Assembly: GCA_016703665.1 (NCBI GenBank)
Contig: JADJBS010000008.1
Location: forward strand, 1-64,000
DNA: 64,000 nucleotides
Direction: 5' to 3'
From: Candidatus Defluviibacillus avedoerensis
GTDB lineage: Bacteria; Pseudomonadota; Gammaproteobacteria; Burkholderiales; Burkholderiaceae_C
A model generated the notes under the pieces. It ran no database searches, had not been told where the DNA came from, and was given only the letters and a program-made list of their open reading frames with translations. This document shows positions 1 through 10,332 of this stretch, one piece after another (positions within the stretch are counted from its first letter, which is position 1; each line of letters opens with the position of its first letter). The position numbers were made by a program, and so were the translations under genes.

Positions 1-3000
1 GGGATGGAATGTCCCTCGCGCAAAAAAGGCTTGCCCAACAGCCAGATCAAATGGGTCAAGCACCACTTTGAGGTTGGCAAGTGTGCGCATATCTTCTGTG
101 GCTTCTATATCTGAGTAGTCCGGGTTGTTGGCCCGCAGCACATAGCCTCCACCGGTGGACTTGAATACCACTCGCAGCAGATATTGGTTGTCGCCCGATT
201 CGTCTTGCCGCTCGATGGCTATGACCGAACCCGTGATGGACCCTGCATTGCTGGGCGTCAATCGCTCCAGCAATAAATAGTCGCCATCGCGGATCGGGTG
301 TTTGCCACCGTCCATCGAGCTGCCTGAGGCACGGGCAATGAAGTGAAGCTGGGGGTTGAGCCTGCCATAGCCATCGCCCAGGGATCGAAACTCCTCGGCA
401 TCAGCCGTACCGGTTCTGAAATGCCCGCAAGCAATTCGGATGTTCGGCAAGAACGGTAATTCAATGCCACTTCGCACGGGACGAACGAACGGAATGACAT
501 TGTTGACGGGTGCTGCGGATTGGCGATGTTCGTAGGTGGCAAACCGAAAGTCGATCAGTTGCTGAACCAACTCCTGCAGAGTTTCAATTTGCTCTGGAGG
601 CACTGTTGTCTTAGAGACAAAGCGCCCGTCGATCAATGCAAAAAATGCAGTCGAATCGCTGCCGCGGTTGCTGCCGATCCAGGCATTCACTGGGTTCCTT
701 CGCCAGTAGCGCGACCAATCGTCGCTTTGAGCCAATTGAGGATTTTGAAAACTTTCGGGCAAGTCGCCCAAGAACTGTCGCCGACGCGAAAGTACCTGCC
801 ACGAGCGCGCCGCCAACAAAGGCAAAGCGGGCCCATACCGCCAACCGTTTAACTCTTGAAACGCCTCTAGCAGCACCATTTTGTAGCTGCGGGTCATTTT
901 GGGCAATCTCGATCTCTAGGAGCAAAGACCTGTTGAACTGCGCAACTTCCGCTTCTTCCGGCGTCTGTTCGTTCAAGGCAGCCAGCATTTCGAACCAGCT
1001 TCCGAACTGGCGGCGCATCTGAACCATGGACATGCCTGCACGGTAAGCCTCGGTCGTAGGTCGCCGTCCAAGTGAATCGCGCAAAGCTTCGTACTCGGCC
1101 TGAATGCCAGGGCGCTCAATGACTTGAGAAAGTCGATCAGCGCAAATCAAAGTTTGCAAAGCACCCTCCGGCAAGGTAAGACGCTGCATTTCCACATCGC
1201 GTGCGAACTGACCGAGTTGCTTGAAAGTGCTGCCCACACCGAACAAGGCCTGTGGCTTGTGCAAAAAGCTCTGGTGGTTGCCAATAAAGTCCAGCACCAC
1301 CAAATGCGTTTTCCCTTCCGCCTCTGCTTTGCGCAAACCGCGCCCGAGCTGCTGCAAAAATAGTACTTTTGATTCGTGGGCCGCAGCATCATCACGGTGT
1401 CAATCAGCGGCAAATCCATGCCTTCGCTGAACAGGTCTACCGAGAACAGCACGTCCAATTCACCCGCAGCTAGCTGGTCCAGCGCTTCGACGCGCCGAGC
1501 TCAGGAGCCGCCGTACACAGCCTGTGCCTTGACGCCCGTTTTGCGGAACTGGTCGGCCATGAACTCTGCGTGTCGAATGGACACGCAAAACGCCAGCGTG
1601 CGACGTTGCTTCAGCCGCACCCACTCCCGCAGCGCGTGTTTGGCCCGCCCCAAGGTAGCCAGCTTGTTGGACAACTCGTCGGGGTCAAACCGGCCATTAC
1701 GCCAAGGGATTTCCTTGTAATTCACCTGCTCGTCGAAAATTCCGTGGTAGTGAAATGGGGCCAACAGGCACGCGTCTATCCCCTGAAACAAATCACAGGT
1801 ATAGACCAGGTTGTCGTCACAAAGTGTGAGGATGTCCGAATGGTCGGTGCGGTCGGGGGTGGCTGTAAGACCCAGCAAAAATCGCGGTTCGAAGTACGAC
1901 AGCAAGCGGCGGTAGCTGGGTGCCGCTGCGTGGTGGAACTCGTCCACCACAATGTAATCAAAATGTGTCGGCGCGAAGCGCTCTAATTGGGATTCCTTGC
2001 CTAAGGTCTGGATGGAAGCGCAAAGCACTTCCGCATTGATATCACGCTGCTGGTTTGTGTAGTTGCCGACACGGGCATTGGGGCGGATTCGCAAGAAAGT
2101 GGCGGCTGCTTGTCCCAGAATTTCTTCGCGGTGTGCAACAAAGAATTTTCTTCGCACCTAAGTGGTGGGCATCAAATGCGGCCAGCCATGTCTTGCCCAA
2201 TCCTGTTGCTAGCACCACCAATCCGCGCCGAAAATTGTCCATGCGCGTTTCAGCCAATGCGGCCAACGCCGCTTTTTGAATGGAAGTGGGTGTGGGCGGC
2301 TCCACAACTTCAAACGACCCGGGCGCGACGGGACGACGCATGGCCATCCGCCGTAGGTCGTAGGCATCTATCCAGTCGTGAGTCAGCTCCACAGTGTGTG
2401 GGTGCGCAAACAATTCTTCAAATCGCTGTCGGGCTTCCAAAAGCCAGGGTCACCGGGATACCGACCTTGTAGTTCCACTCCAAGCCAGTGCGGAGTGCCT
2501 GCTTGCTGTGTTGCTTGACCCAATAAATGCGCGACCACGTAAGCCATTTTCAGGATGTTCTGTGGCGAAGATATAGGCCTTCATGTGAAAGCTTTGGGCC
2601 TTTGCTTCAAACATACGCACGTCAGCGCCATAGTCTTTCAGCAGCATCATTAGGCGGCAGGCTTCAACGTCAGTCACGTCCAAGTAATCGCACGTCAGGA
2701 CGCGAATCTTTGCGGGCTGGCGAGCGCTTTCCAGCTCGGGGCGCAATGCGGCCTGCAAGTCTGGCATGAGCAATGTCGGGCCGAGGTCATGATGAAAGAC
2801 ACGCTGATGTCAATGTGTGTAGCGTGTGCAATTTCGTGAACCAACTTAGGCAAGAAGGCATCCACACCACCTGTGGTTAACCTGTTGGTCGGGGGCGGAG
2901 TAAGTACAGTGGCTTTTCGGAACAAGCCGTTCACCCATGCCTCATCGCGATCTGGTCGCTGATCATCCGTTTGCCAAATGTCAACTGAGGCCACGCCTTT

Positions 3001-3490
3001 GAGCGCCTGTACCCAACCTCTCAGTTTGGCCTCGGTGGTGTCGGTGAACACTCGACCACCTTGCTCTCTCTCAGAGGTGCCGTGCTTAAAGCTCACGTAC
3101 AAAACGCCGTTTGGCTTTAGGCCGCGCCATAGACGAAGAAAGGCTTCCGGCAGATCAGCCTCCGGGACGTGCAACAAGCTGGCACACGCCCAAATACCGT
3201 CGTATTGTTCAAGCCGGTCAAAGTCCAGAAAGGACATGACATCAACTGGCTGGCCTATGAATAGAGGCAAGTTTCGCCAACTCTGGCGAAGCGTCGAACG
3301 CTTCTACGATGAAGCCTCTATCCGGAGAAAACTTTGGCGTCGCGCCCTGAGCCGCAACCTGCGTCAGTACGCGCCCAGTCTCCGGAAGCCTGTGCAAGAA
3401 GCGCTGATATATGGAATCCATACTGACCGTGACGGTCGCGGCGAAAAACGTCTCAGCGTTTCGGTTGTAGTAGTCGATGGACTTCATCAT
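1..3490 (-). pseudogene. Broken methyltransferase / HKD nuclease / SF2 helicase / DUF3427 / S24-like fusion gene
   Basis: Reading leftward from ATG at 3490, the conceptual protein has five parts. First is a class I SAM methyltransferase (DYYNRNAE start, then YDGIWACASLLHVP). It continues without a stop into a phospholipase-D/HKD nuclease domain (SFHMKAYIF, then AFIGSSN, about 2550-2900). Next is a superfamily 2 helicase with Walker A ATGLGKT near 2210, DEFHH near 1930, LLGLTATP near 1870 and motif VI QQLGRGLRK near 1340. A DUF3427-type linker follows (about 560-900), then an S24/LexA-like domain with ASGSSMDGG near 320. The frame changes near 3358, 3322, 3268, 2780, 2505, 2455, 2150, 1360 and 890, and there is an in-frame TGA at 1501-1503. 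The 3' end lies outside the window. HKD-helicase-DUF3427 proteins are known; a nucleic-acid defence or repair role is inference. With this many lesions it is probably dead unless the assembly is poor here. Confidence 0.75.
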
Positions 3491-3644
3491 GGCCGACCTT
3501 ACTCCCTTTGCCTTTTGTAATGCCAGATTATTGACGGTAAAGACTGGCCCGAACCATGAGCGCGGGACTGGTTCGTCTTTTCGGCACAGCACTCCACGCA
3601 TGCGGTCTGCACAGCAGGCTGGGTGCCCTTTTGGGATTTGTAAT

Positions 3645-4058
3645 CTACCGTGACACTGCTGCGCGGTAAGCGCCTTCAACTGCACGAAGCACTGTCGCGT
3701 GCAAGGTTCCGAGCTTGGGCGTGTTCCCATGCGGCCTCAATGGCGGCACTTTGAAGTACCGGTCAGACCACGGAAGATCCACAATCACCTTGAAGTCAAA
3801 CTTGGTGTCATAGGCCAGCCCGGCCAGCGCATAAGCTGCCGGGTGTCTGGTTTGCGTGATTGCCACCTCTCCCGTTTTCAATCGGGTCAGGTTCCTGGAT
3901 GTCCCGTACACCACACTGACCAGATCGCCGTCTTCGCGGCGCTCAACGCTCATGACCAGTGCTGGGCGGGGTTTGGGTCCGGGCTCAATGTCTGGGATTT
4001 CAGGAAACAAGCACCAGACGATGTCGCCAGGCGCTGGCAGCTTCCACGTCCGGCTCAT
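3645..4058 (-). CDS. PemK/MazF-type toxin, probable mRNA endoribonuclease
   Basis: This 137-residue protein opens with the PemK/MazF signature GDIVWCLFPE followed by PKPRPALVMSV. In the family this forms the SH3-like core of ribosome-independent mRNA interferases. Its ATG lies inside the upstream gene's stop codon (4-base ATGA overlap at 4055-4058), which implies translational coupling with the antitoxin. It is longer than classical MazF (about 110 residues) because of a C-terminal extension. The frame is intact, unlike the neighbouring helicase gene. Toxin activity is inferred from family and gene order only. Confidence 0.8.
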   Translation of the reverse strand: MSRTWKLPAPGDIVWCLFPEIPDIEPGPKPRPALVMSVERREDGDLVSVVYGTSRNLTRLKTGEVAITQTRHPAAYALAGLAYDTKFDFKVIVDLPWSDRYFKVPPLRPHGNTPKLGTLHATVLRAVEGAYRAAVSR

Positions 4059-4333
4059 GCAAACAGCACTTCCTTCGACAGGGTTTTACCCTTCGGCAAG
4101 TGCTTGTCAGCATCCTGGCGCAGCGCTTTGACTTGCCTAGCTGTCAGCGGGCCGTCATCGGGTGCATAAGACGGCAAAACATCGGCGGCGAACCTGGACA
4201 GCGCCATGTGGATGACCTGTGTCTCGTTCATGTCCAATTCTTGGGCCAACGCCTTTACCGTTCCACGGGTAACGCCAAATGGTGTGTCTTTGGAGCGGAA
4301 CTTTACGAGCAGGTTTTCGCTTGCAACTGTCAT
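4055..4333 (-). CDS. Antitoxin of the PemK/MazF-type module
   Basis: This 92-residue protein sits immediately upstream of the PemK-like toxin and overlaps it by four bases, the usual antitoxin-first order. I chose the ATG at 4333 over the adjacent GTG at 4336 because GGAGG at 4342-4346 lies seven bases upstream. The segment around residues 20-50 (VTRGTVKALAQELDMNETQVIHMAL) looks like a ribbon-helix-helix or helix-turn-helix DNA-binding region. The C-terminal part would bind the toxin. I do not recognise a named antitoxin family; the assignment rests on position and operator. Confidence 0.65.
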   Translation of the reverse strand: MTVASENLLVKFRSKDTPFGVTRGTVKALAQELDMNETQVIHMALSRFAADVLPSYAPDDGPLTARQVKALRQDADKHLPKGKTLSKEVLFA

Positions 4334-4347
4334 CACGGTGCCTCCAA

Positions 4348-4372
4348 ATAGTATATATTAACTATATACTAT
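4348..4372. promoter_or_regulatory. Perfect inverted-repeat operator upstream of the toxin-antitoxin pair
   Basis: Arms ATAGTATATA (4348-4357) and TATATACTAT (4363-4372) are exact reverse complements around a 5-base spacer. The site lies 15 bases upstream of the antitoxin start and is made of promoter-like TATA sequence. That is the expected place for autoregulation by an antitoxin dimer. Confidence 0.7.
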
Positions 4373-4866
4373 TGAAGTCGCTGATGCAAGTGTAGAAGTC
4401 AACAAAGAGTTGCCGACCACCTCGTTTGAAATCAACGAGTTACGCTCAAACGTGAACAAAGTTTTTCCGCTTCTGCAAGCAAAGGTTTGCCGAAATTAGC
4501 CCATTCAAGCCCAAGAATTGCCGCTCGGTGTGCGGCAATTCTTTGGGCTTCAAATCTCAAAAAAATAAGCACAGCTTGGACGAAAAAACTGTGTCATGGA
4601 AACTCTCAGCCGATAAAAACAAATCGACAGCGCCATTCTAGTGATGCTTGCCAAGAATGGCGAATACATTTTTTAAGCAGTTTTCGACTCGCCATTCTCA
4701 TCAACAGGGTTCAGGCGCTATCCCATCTGAACAATGTCAAAGTTGTCAAACGTAGTGCCATTGACCGGTGTGAGTTCTGTATCAATAGGGTCATGGTTGT
4801 GGTCGACTAACACAAATCTGCGTTGGCATCAAGCATCACCGACGTTCCAACTTGGGCCATTTCGGT
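4373..4866. other. Intergenic stretch with one strong inverted repeat
   Basis: I see no credible gene here. The open frame at 4487-4810 on the plus strand has no recognisable protein features. The only clear structure is the inverted repeat at 4509-4548, listed separately. Confidence 0.5.
4509..4548. repeat. 16-17 bp inverted repeat, possible terminator stem
   Basis: Arms GCCCAAGAATTGCCGC (4509-4524) and GCGGCAATTCTTTGGGC (4532-4548) pair almost perfectly around a 7-base loop. No long T tract follows on either strand, so this is not a textbook intrinsic terminator. It lies between the toxin-antitoxin promoter and the next minus-strand gene. Confidence 0.55.
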
Positions 4867-5286
4867 TCACGAACAGCATGGGGGTTGTTTCAATTCGATA
4901 AATGAAAACGGTACCCGCTTGTCTGTCATGAACAGAATTTTCCCGGCGTATGTTGCGTCCTGTGGCGTTATGTCGACAAATTGACCTGTCTCGAATTCTA
5001 TTAGCACCGCATGATGCTGAGCCATATAAGTGGATGCGTCGTCCTTGTAATCTTCTGGCCAAAAGGCCCATTCATCGACAGCACTGCCCTGGCCACTTTT
5101 AACGGCTCTGTCAACGTTTTCCCAACATTTCAGCATCAGTGCATTTTGGGCCGGCCGGTTTTCAATTAGATGGGGGTCAGACGACTCATATTCACCGATA
5201 CCAAATAGATTCAAATGCGAAAGGACAGGATGCGATCTCAGGTATAGAACCATCTCCTTCAAATGCACCGAATTCAATTCCATCAT
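4867..5286 (-). CDS. Hypothetical protein
   Basis: An open frame of 139 residues, acidic and cytosolic-looking, without signal peptide or membrane segment. I do not recognise the family. The tail ends KQPPCCS. One base change in the CCCCC run near 4880 would instead extend it through MLFVNRNGPSW to a stop near 4829, so the 3' end may be frameshifted. Its length and solitary position in a defence-rich island would fit an immunity or orphan cassette gene, but nothing in the sequence shows this. Confidence 0.45.
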   Translation of the reverse strand: MMELNSVHLKEMVLYLRSHPVLSHLNLFGIGEYESSDPHLIENRPAQNALMLKCWENVDRAVKSGQGSAVDEWAFWPEDYKDDASTYMAQHHAVLIEFETGQFVDITPQDATYAGKILFMTDKRVPFSFIELKQPPCCS

Positions 5287-5290
5287 CAGT

Positions 5291-5869
5291 AGTCCATTCG
5301 GTACAGGTTCTAAATGGTGGTGCGCGCCTCAATCGGCGCTTGGCAATATCGAGTTCGGTATGTCGACTCCAAGTATTTCAAAATATTGTCATAAAGAAGT
5401 GATTTGCTATCTGGATCTCAAATCGGTGCATAGCCCCGACCTGATTTACTTTCTAGCGTCGTACACGGGCACATTTCTCTCTAAAGTTGAACCCGCCTGA
5501 ATGTGTCGAAGGCGTAGCAGCTTCGCCTGCAGCGCTGTTGGGTTCGAATTGCAGTGCACGTCTGGCCCACGCCACTACTTCCACGACCCGGTCGTTCGCT
5601 GTGGAGCGCTGAGTTACGTGAATCGAAGTGTGACGGAGTTGTTGCCTGGCGCCACCGTTTGGGACGTGACCTATTTTGCATGGGTCAATGTTTAGATCCG
5701 ATGGGATGCGTCAACTTCAAACGGTCCGCCTGTTCAGAGCACTACAAATTCTCCCCCATTTTGAGTATTGCTATTGGCTGCGCCTAACCCTAAACTGTTG
5801 TGCTACCGGGGAAAGATTAGTCACTGTGACAAAGGTATTGGATCTGAGTACCGAATCTTGAGGTCGACA
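5291..5869. other. Intergenic region without a supported gene
   Basis: Short overlapping frames occur on both strands but none has coding character. A segment at about 5431-5462 (TAGCCCCGACCTG, then TTTCTAGCGTCG) resembles a segment at about 52002-52049. The promoter of the downstream protease gene should lie in the last 150 bases. Confidence 0.4.
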
Positions 5870-7676
5870 ATGGGCAATATAGAAAACCTGGTTCGTAGCG
5901 CGGAGAGGTCGTCACAAAATGCAGCGATCCAGAGGTGGATTGCGCGGACGGCCGTTCGAGACGCAGGCATGCGCCGCATCATGCAAAGCGGTATTGGCGC
6001 GGCCGATCCTCAAGAACAGGTTCAAGCGCACACGCGACGAGAAGTCGCTAGGTCTAAACTGACTTTTCAAGAGCGGATAGTTGGCACCACAATTGATTTC
6101 ACAGTTACGGCCCCTGGCGAAATAGCCGCGAAAGCCGCTGCACCAGTCGCTCGGATAGTTAGATTGCCAGGCGCCGGATACAGTCCAACGCCAATCGCAA
6201 CCGGCTTCATGGTTGCTCCAGGCCTTTTGATGACAAATCATCATGTTTTCCCGCGGAAGGAAGAGGCGTACCAGGCCGCGGCAAATTTTGGGTACACCCA
6301 GGACGAACGCGGCGTTGCAGCGGGTACTTTGTTCAAGATTGATGCCGACCATTTTTTTCGCCGATCCCGATCTCGACTTTGCAGTAGTGGGTGTATCTGT
6401 TCAAGGACTCAATGGAGAGAACTTGGCAGATGTCGGCTTTTGTAGATTGATATCTGCTACCGGAAAGATTCTTACTGGCATGCCTGTGAATATCATCCAG
6501 CATCCCAATGGCGGCCCGCGGAAATTTGCGGTTACAAATAATCGATTGCTAGATATCCTTCATCAAGGGTTCTTGCATTACGAGACCGATACATCGCAGG
6601 GATCGTCCGGTTCGCCTTTGTTCAACTCCGATTGGGAACTTATAGGAATTCACCATGCGGGAATCCCAAAAATGGTTGGTACGGAGATCATCACGCGTGA
6701 TGGTCAACCATTCGATGGCGAGACCAATAGCGACGATGATGTCGAATGGATTGCAAACGAAGGTGCCCGTGTAAGTGCAGTCGTGAAGCGGCTAGCCACA
6801 GAAACTTTTTCAATTCCCTCACAACGTTCGCTGGTAGATACGCTACTCGCGACTACTGCTGATCCGCTTGGCATCCCAACGACTCTCGAAGGACTTGGAA
6901 TTCAAAAAATGAAGGATAGTTCCATGGCAAACGCTGTTTTTAACATTAGCGGCCCTGTGACGATTAATGTCTATCCGCAAGGCAGTTCTTCGAATCCTGC
7001 GGAGATCAAAGCTCTCACATCATCGATTGCAACTGCCTCACAGTTTGCAACCGAGGCATCCCAAACTTTTGATCCCGACTACAAAGCACGAGTAGGTTAT
7101 GTTCCCGATTTTCTCGGAAAAGATATTCCCTTACCGTCAGTGACTGAAGACAGAACGAAAGAGATGTATAGCGTCAGTGAATATTCTCAGTTTGCTGCAA
7201 GTGATAGAAGTGTTCCTGCAATCGATACGAATCACCTTTCTGATCATGAACCCATCGTTCTCAAATACCATCACTATTCGCTTGCTTTCAACAGAGTTCA
7301 CAACATGTGTATGGACAGCGTCGAATGTTGACTACTCTGACACAGTACGGCAAGACACACGAAACCGTGCGGATTTAGGTGGTGAGAATTGGGCGTTGGA
7401 TCCACGTGTTCCCGCCGATCTGCAGCTAAAAGATAGAGATATCTACGGACCGGGAAAACGTATTGACCGTGGGCACATCGTCGACGCGAAGACAACTGCT
7501 GGGGTGCGCCAGGGATGGAAACCGCGTTTGCGAACGCTGATAGCTACCACTGGACAAATTGCACACCGCAGCACGAAGCATTCAATCAGGAAAATCCAAA
7601 GGATAACTATACAAAGCAAGCGCTATACACCGGTGTGAAAGGTATTTGGGGCGAGTTCGAATCAGTGGTGCAAAGG
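5870..7676 (+). pseudogene. Trypsin-like protease fused to DNA/RNA non-specific endonuclease, frameshifted and cut by an IS
   Basis: The ATG at 5870 follows GAGG. About 90 N-terminal residues without a recognised domain precede a chymotrypsin/V8-fold protease with all three catalytic positions visible: His in TNHHVF, Asp in DLDFAVV, Ser in QGSSGSPLF. After a linker comes a NUC-type endonuclease with its DRGH motif near 7470 and the metal-site Asn region HWTNCTPQ near 7550. The frame breaks at a T7 run (about 6351-6357), near 7316 and near 7484. The IS21 element removes the endonuclease C-terminus after 7676. Proteases fused to such nucleases are known in bacterial conflict systems, where the protease is thought to activate or release the effector; that role here is inference. 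Confidence 0.75.
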
Positions 7677-7881
7677 TGTTCGCGCCGAATGAATATTGAC
7701 CACCTGTGCCGATTGAATTTTGACCAGGGGCTTGGGTTGAGTTTTTGAAGCTCAACTGTGGATAACTATACGCCTTGCACTTGCGTGTGAAGTCCTTTCT
7801 AGCGGTTGATCTTTGCGCGGAGGAGGGCGCGAAGGGCGTAGCCCGAAGCGACTTCCCCCGCGCGCCGTTTGATTTGCTGGG

Positions 7882-8702
7882 CTATTTCGGCTCTGGCGGC
7901 GTGTCAGTCTGAGCGTTGAGTTGTCTGGCCTGCTCGCGCGTCTTGATGCGCCCTTTGGCCTCCTTTGTGCTGTGGCGGAACCTGTAGGACTCATTGCCTG
8001 TTTCCACGATGTGGCAGTGATGCGTGAGACGGTCCAACAGTGCCGTGGTCATCTTTGCGTCGCCGAACACGCTTGACCATTCCGCGAAGGTTAGGTTGGT
8101 CGTGATCATCACGCTGGTGTGCTCGTACAGTTTGGACAGCAGGTGGAACAGCAAGGCGCCACCGGCTTGGCTGAACGGCAAGTACCCCATCTCATCCAGG
8201 ATCACCAAGTCCATGCGTGCCAAACTCATGGCGATACGCCCAGCCTTACCCTGGGCCTTCTCCTGCTCCAGCGCATTCACCAGATCGACTGTCGAGTAGA
8301 ACCGCACACGCTTGCCATGGCGGCTCAGTCCCGCAATGCCCAGCGCGGTTGCTAGATGGGTCTTACCTGTTCCCGGTCCACCAATCAACACCACGTTGTG
8401 GGCCTGCTGCGTGAAGGACAGATCGGCAAGTTTGAGGATCAGCGCCTTGTCGACCTGGGAGACCTCAAAGTCAAAGCCTGCCAGGTCGCGATGGACAGGG
8501 AATCGCGCCGACTTCATCTGATGCGCAATCGAACGCATGGCCCGGTCCACATCTTCAGCCTGCAGCAAGTGTTCAATCAACCAGCGTGAGGACGCCAGTG
8601 TGCTGTCACCCCCTGTTCGACCAACTCTGCCCAGGCCGTGACCATACCGTTGAGCCGCAAGGCCTTGAGGCCTGTCTGGACATCGCGTACTTCTTTAAGC
8701 AT
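7882..8702 (-). pseudogene. istB: istB, IS21 helper ATPase (frameshifted near its N-terminus)
   Basis: IstB is the AAA+ partner of the IS21 transposase. Walker A GGPGTGKTH and Walker B LVILDEMGY are present. Translation should start at ATG 8702, overlapping the istA stop by eight bases. This frame (MLKEVRDVQTGLK) stops after about 40 residues. One extra G in the G5 run at about 8612-8616 would join it to the downstream frame through SRWLIEHLLQAED. The remaining 232 codons are intact. A homopolymer sequencing error and a real inactivating mutation are both possible. Confidence 0.8.
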
Positions 8703-10227
8703 GCTGCACCTCCTGGCCATCCAGGTGCGTTGGCCGCAGTCGGTCATAGCGCGCGGTGTCGGCTTTGGGAATGAGCTTCAGATGCAAGACCGTTTGGGCC
8801 TGCTCGGGGAGTTGGGGGGAGTTCAGCCGCGCGAGCACGTTGTGCACATGCTCGATGCTGATGTTGCCGTTGGGGGCACTGGCTTCCAACACCAACTCGA
8901 CAGCAACGAGCACCGCTTCAAGGCCAGCCTTGGGCACCACCGCCAGCACCTGCGCCATGGCCTTATCACCAGCCGGTTGGCGAAGCAGTGCCTGTCGCAG
9001 TCGCAGCAAGATGGGTGGTAACTCCAGGAAGGGTGCACCGTTACGCAAGGCGCCGGGCTTGCGCTGCACCAAATCAATGTAGTGCAGCCAGTCATAGCAT
9101 ATCTGCCCCGCGCCAGCCAGCCGCGCATGGCTGGCCACCATCGCATCGACCGCCGCCACTTCTACCCGCTCAGGGTAGAGCCGGGTGCTGACCATGTGCC
9201 CCGCCCATTCGCACGGCACAGAGTACCGGTTGCGTGCAATCACGACCAAACAGGTACTGCTTACCCTGGCCAGTCGTTCCACATAGCCGTCAAAGGCTGC
9301 CGGCATATCCATCAGATGCACCTGCTCCAACTCCAGCATCTCGGCGACTGTGAACTGCTTGTGCTCAGGGTGGACGGTGTCAACCCAGATGGCCCGGCAG
9401 CGTTGCGCCAACCAGGCGTTGAGCTCAATGAAGGAGCCGAATCTGCGTGTCGCCGCTTCGATCCAGACGCGGCGCCGACTGTCTTGCACATTCTTCTCAA
9501 CAACGCCTTTCTCCCAGCCACTGGCAACATTGCAGAAGTCCGGGTTGAACAGGTAGTGGCTGGCCATGGCTGCAAAGCGTGCGTTGACGATACGGCCCTT
9601 GCCCTTGAGGACCTTGTCAACCGCAGTGCGCATGTTGTCGTATATGCCCCGGCGTGCCACGCCACCCAGCGCAGCAAACGAGCGGGTGTGGGCATCGAAC
9701 AGCATTTCGTGCCCCTGGCTGGGATAGGCTACCAGCCAGAACGCTCTGCTGGCGCACAGCTTAAGATGGGCCACCTGCACCTTGTAGAACACACCGCCCA
9801 CGACCAGTGCTTCGTCGCTCCAGTCGAATTGAAAGGCTTCGCCAAACTCAAAGTTCAACGGGACAAATGCTTTGCCAAGCACTTTGCCTGATTGCTCACG
9901 CCACCTTCGCACGAAGTCGGTGACGGCGCTGTAGCCACCCCGGTAGCCCTGAGCTTGAATTTGCGTGAGCAGCGCCCTGGCTGTGCGCCGACCTTTCTTG
10001 GGTCGGTGAGCGTCGGCTTGTAGCGACTGCTCAAGGACGTCCTTGAACGCGCTGATTTTGCATTCGCCTTCAGCACGCCGGTACTTGGGCTCAATGTCGC
10101 CCGCCGCCTTGAGCCACTTCTTGACCGTGTTTCTTGAAAGACCCGTCAGCCTTGCTATCGCGCTCAGGGAGAGTTTGTCACGCAGCCTCAGCCGCCTGAC
10201 TTTGCCAATCATGTCCATGGTGATCAC
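8695..10227 (-). CDS. istA: istA, IS21-family transposase
   Basis: An intact frame of 510 residues, typical for IstA. An N-terminal helix-turn-helix (LSLSAIARLTGLSRNTVKKW) precedes an rve/DDE integrase core. Catalytic acidic residues are recognisable in FDWSDE, IYDNMRTAVD and GVVEKNVQD. The start may be any of the first three methionines; MIGKVRRLRL is the usual family start. It overlaps istB, the standard arrangement for a coupled transposase and helper. Confidence 0.9.
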   Translation of the reverse strand: MITMDMIGKVRRLRLRDKLSLSAIARLTGLSRNTVKKWLKAAGDIEPKYRRAEGECKISAFKDVLEQSLQADAHRPKKGRRTARALLTQIQAQGYRGGYSAVTDFVRRWREQSGKVLGKAFVPLNFEFGEAFQFDWSDEALVVGGVFYKVQVAHLKLCASRAFWLVAYPSQGHEMLFDAHTRSFAALGGVARRGIYDNMRTAVDKVLKGKGRIVNARFAAMASHYLFNPDFCNVASGWEKGVVEKNVQDSRRRVWIEAATRRFGSFIELNAWLAQRCRAIWVDTVHPEHKQFTVAEMLELEQVHLMDMPAAFDGYVERLARVSSTCLVVIARNRYSVPCEWAGHMVSTRLYPERVEVAAVDAMVASHARLAGAGQICYDWLHYIDLVQRKPGALRNGAPFLELPPILLRLRQALLRQPAGDKAMAQVLAVVPKAGLEAVLVAVELVLEASAPNGNISIEHVHNVLARLNSPQLPEQAQTVLHLKLIPKADTARYDRLRPTHLDGQEVQHA

Positions 10228-10332
10228 CTCTTTGTCCCCTGCTGAAATATTCAGCAGGTCAGTGGAACACCCTGGTCAATTTTGAATCGGCACAACGACC
10301 TCTAAATGGTCAGTTTTCGGTCGGCCTCAACA

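Larger units (their letters stand above)
7677..10332. mobile_element. IS21-family insertion sequence
   Basis: The element holds istA and istB on the minus strand. Inner terminal repeats are TGTGCCGATTG at 7705 and its counterpart ending at 10294 (24-base repeats differing at a few positions). Outside them lies a second, weaker pair starting TGTT at 7677 and ending AACA at 10332 (19 of 26 bases alike), which fits the multiple terminal repeats of IS21 elements. I place the outer ends there; the inner pair is the conservative alternative. No target duplication is visible: the left flank ends CAAAGG and the right flank starts TGCTGG, and the flanking genes are unrelated. Confidence 0.8.

Noticed and set aside
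4440..4455. CGCTCAAACG sequence resembling the right arm of an attC site
   Set aside because: No partner arm with matching R'' sequence was found within 150 bases, unlike the site at 52524-52610.
7755..7768. Consensus-like DnaA box TGTGGATAA
   Set aside because: It lies inside the IS21 element, far from dnaA and without neighbouring boxes; coincidence.
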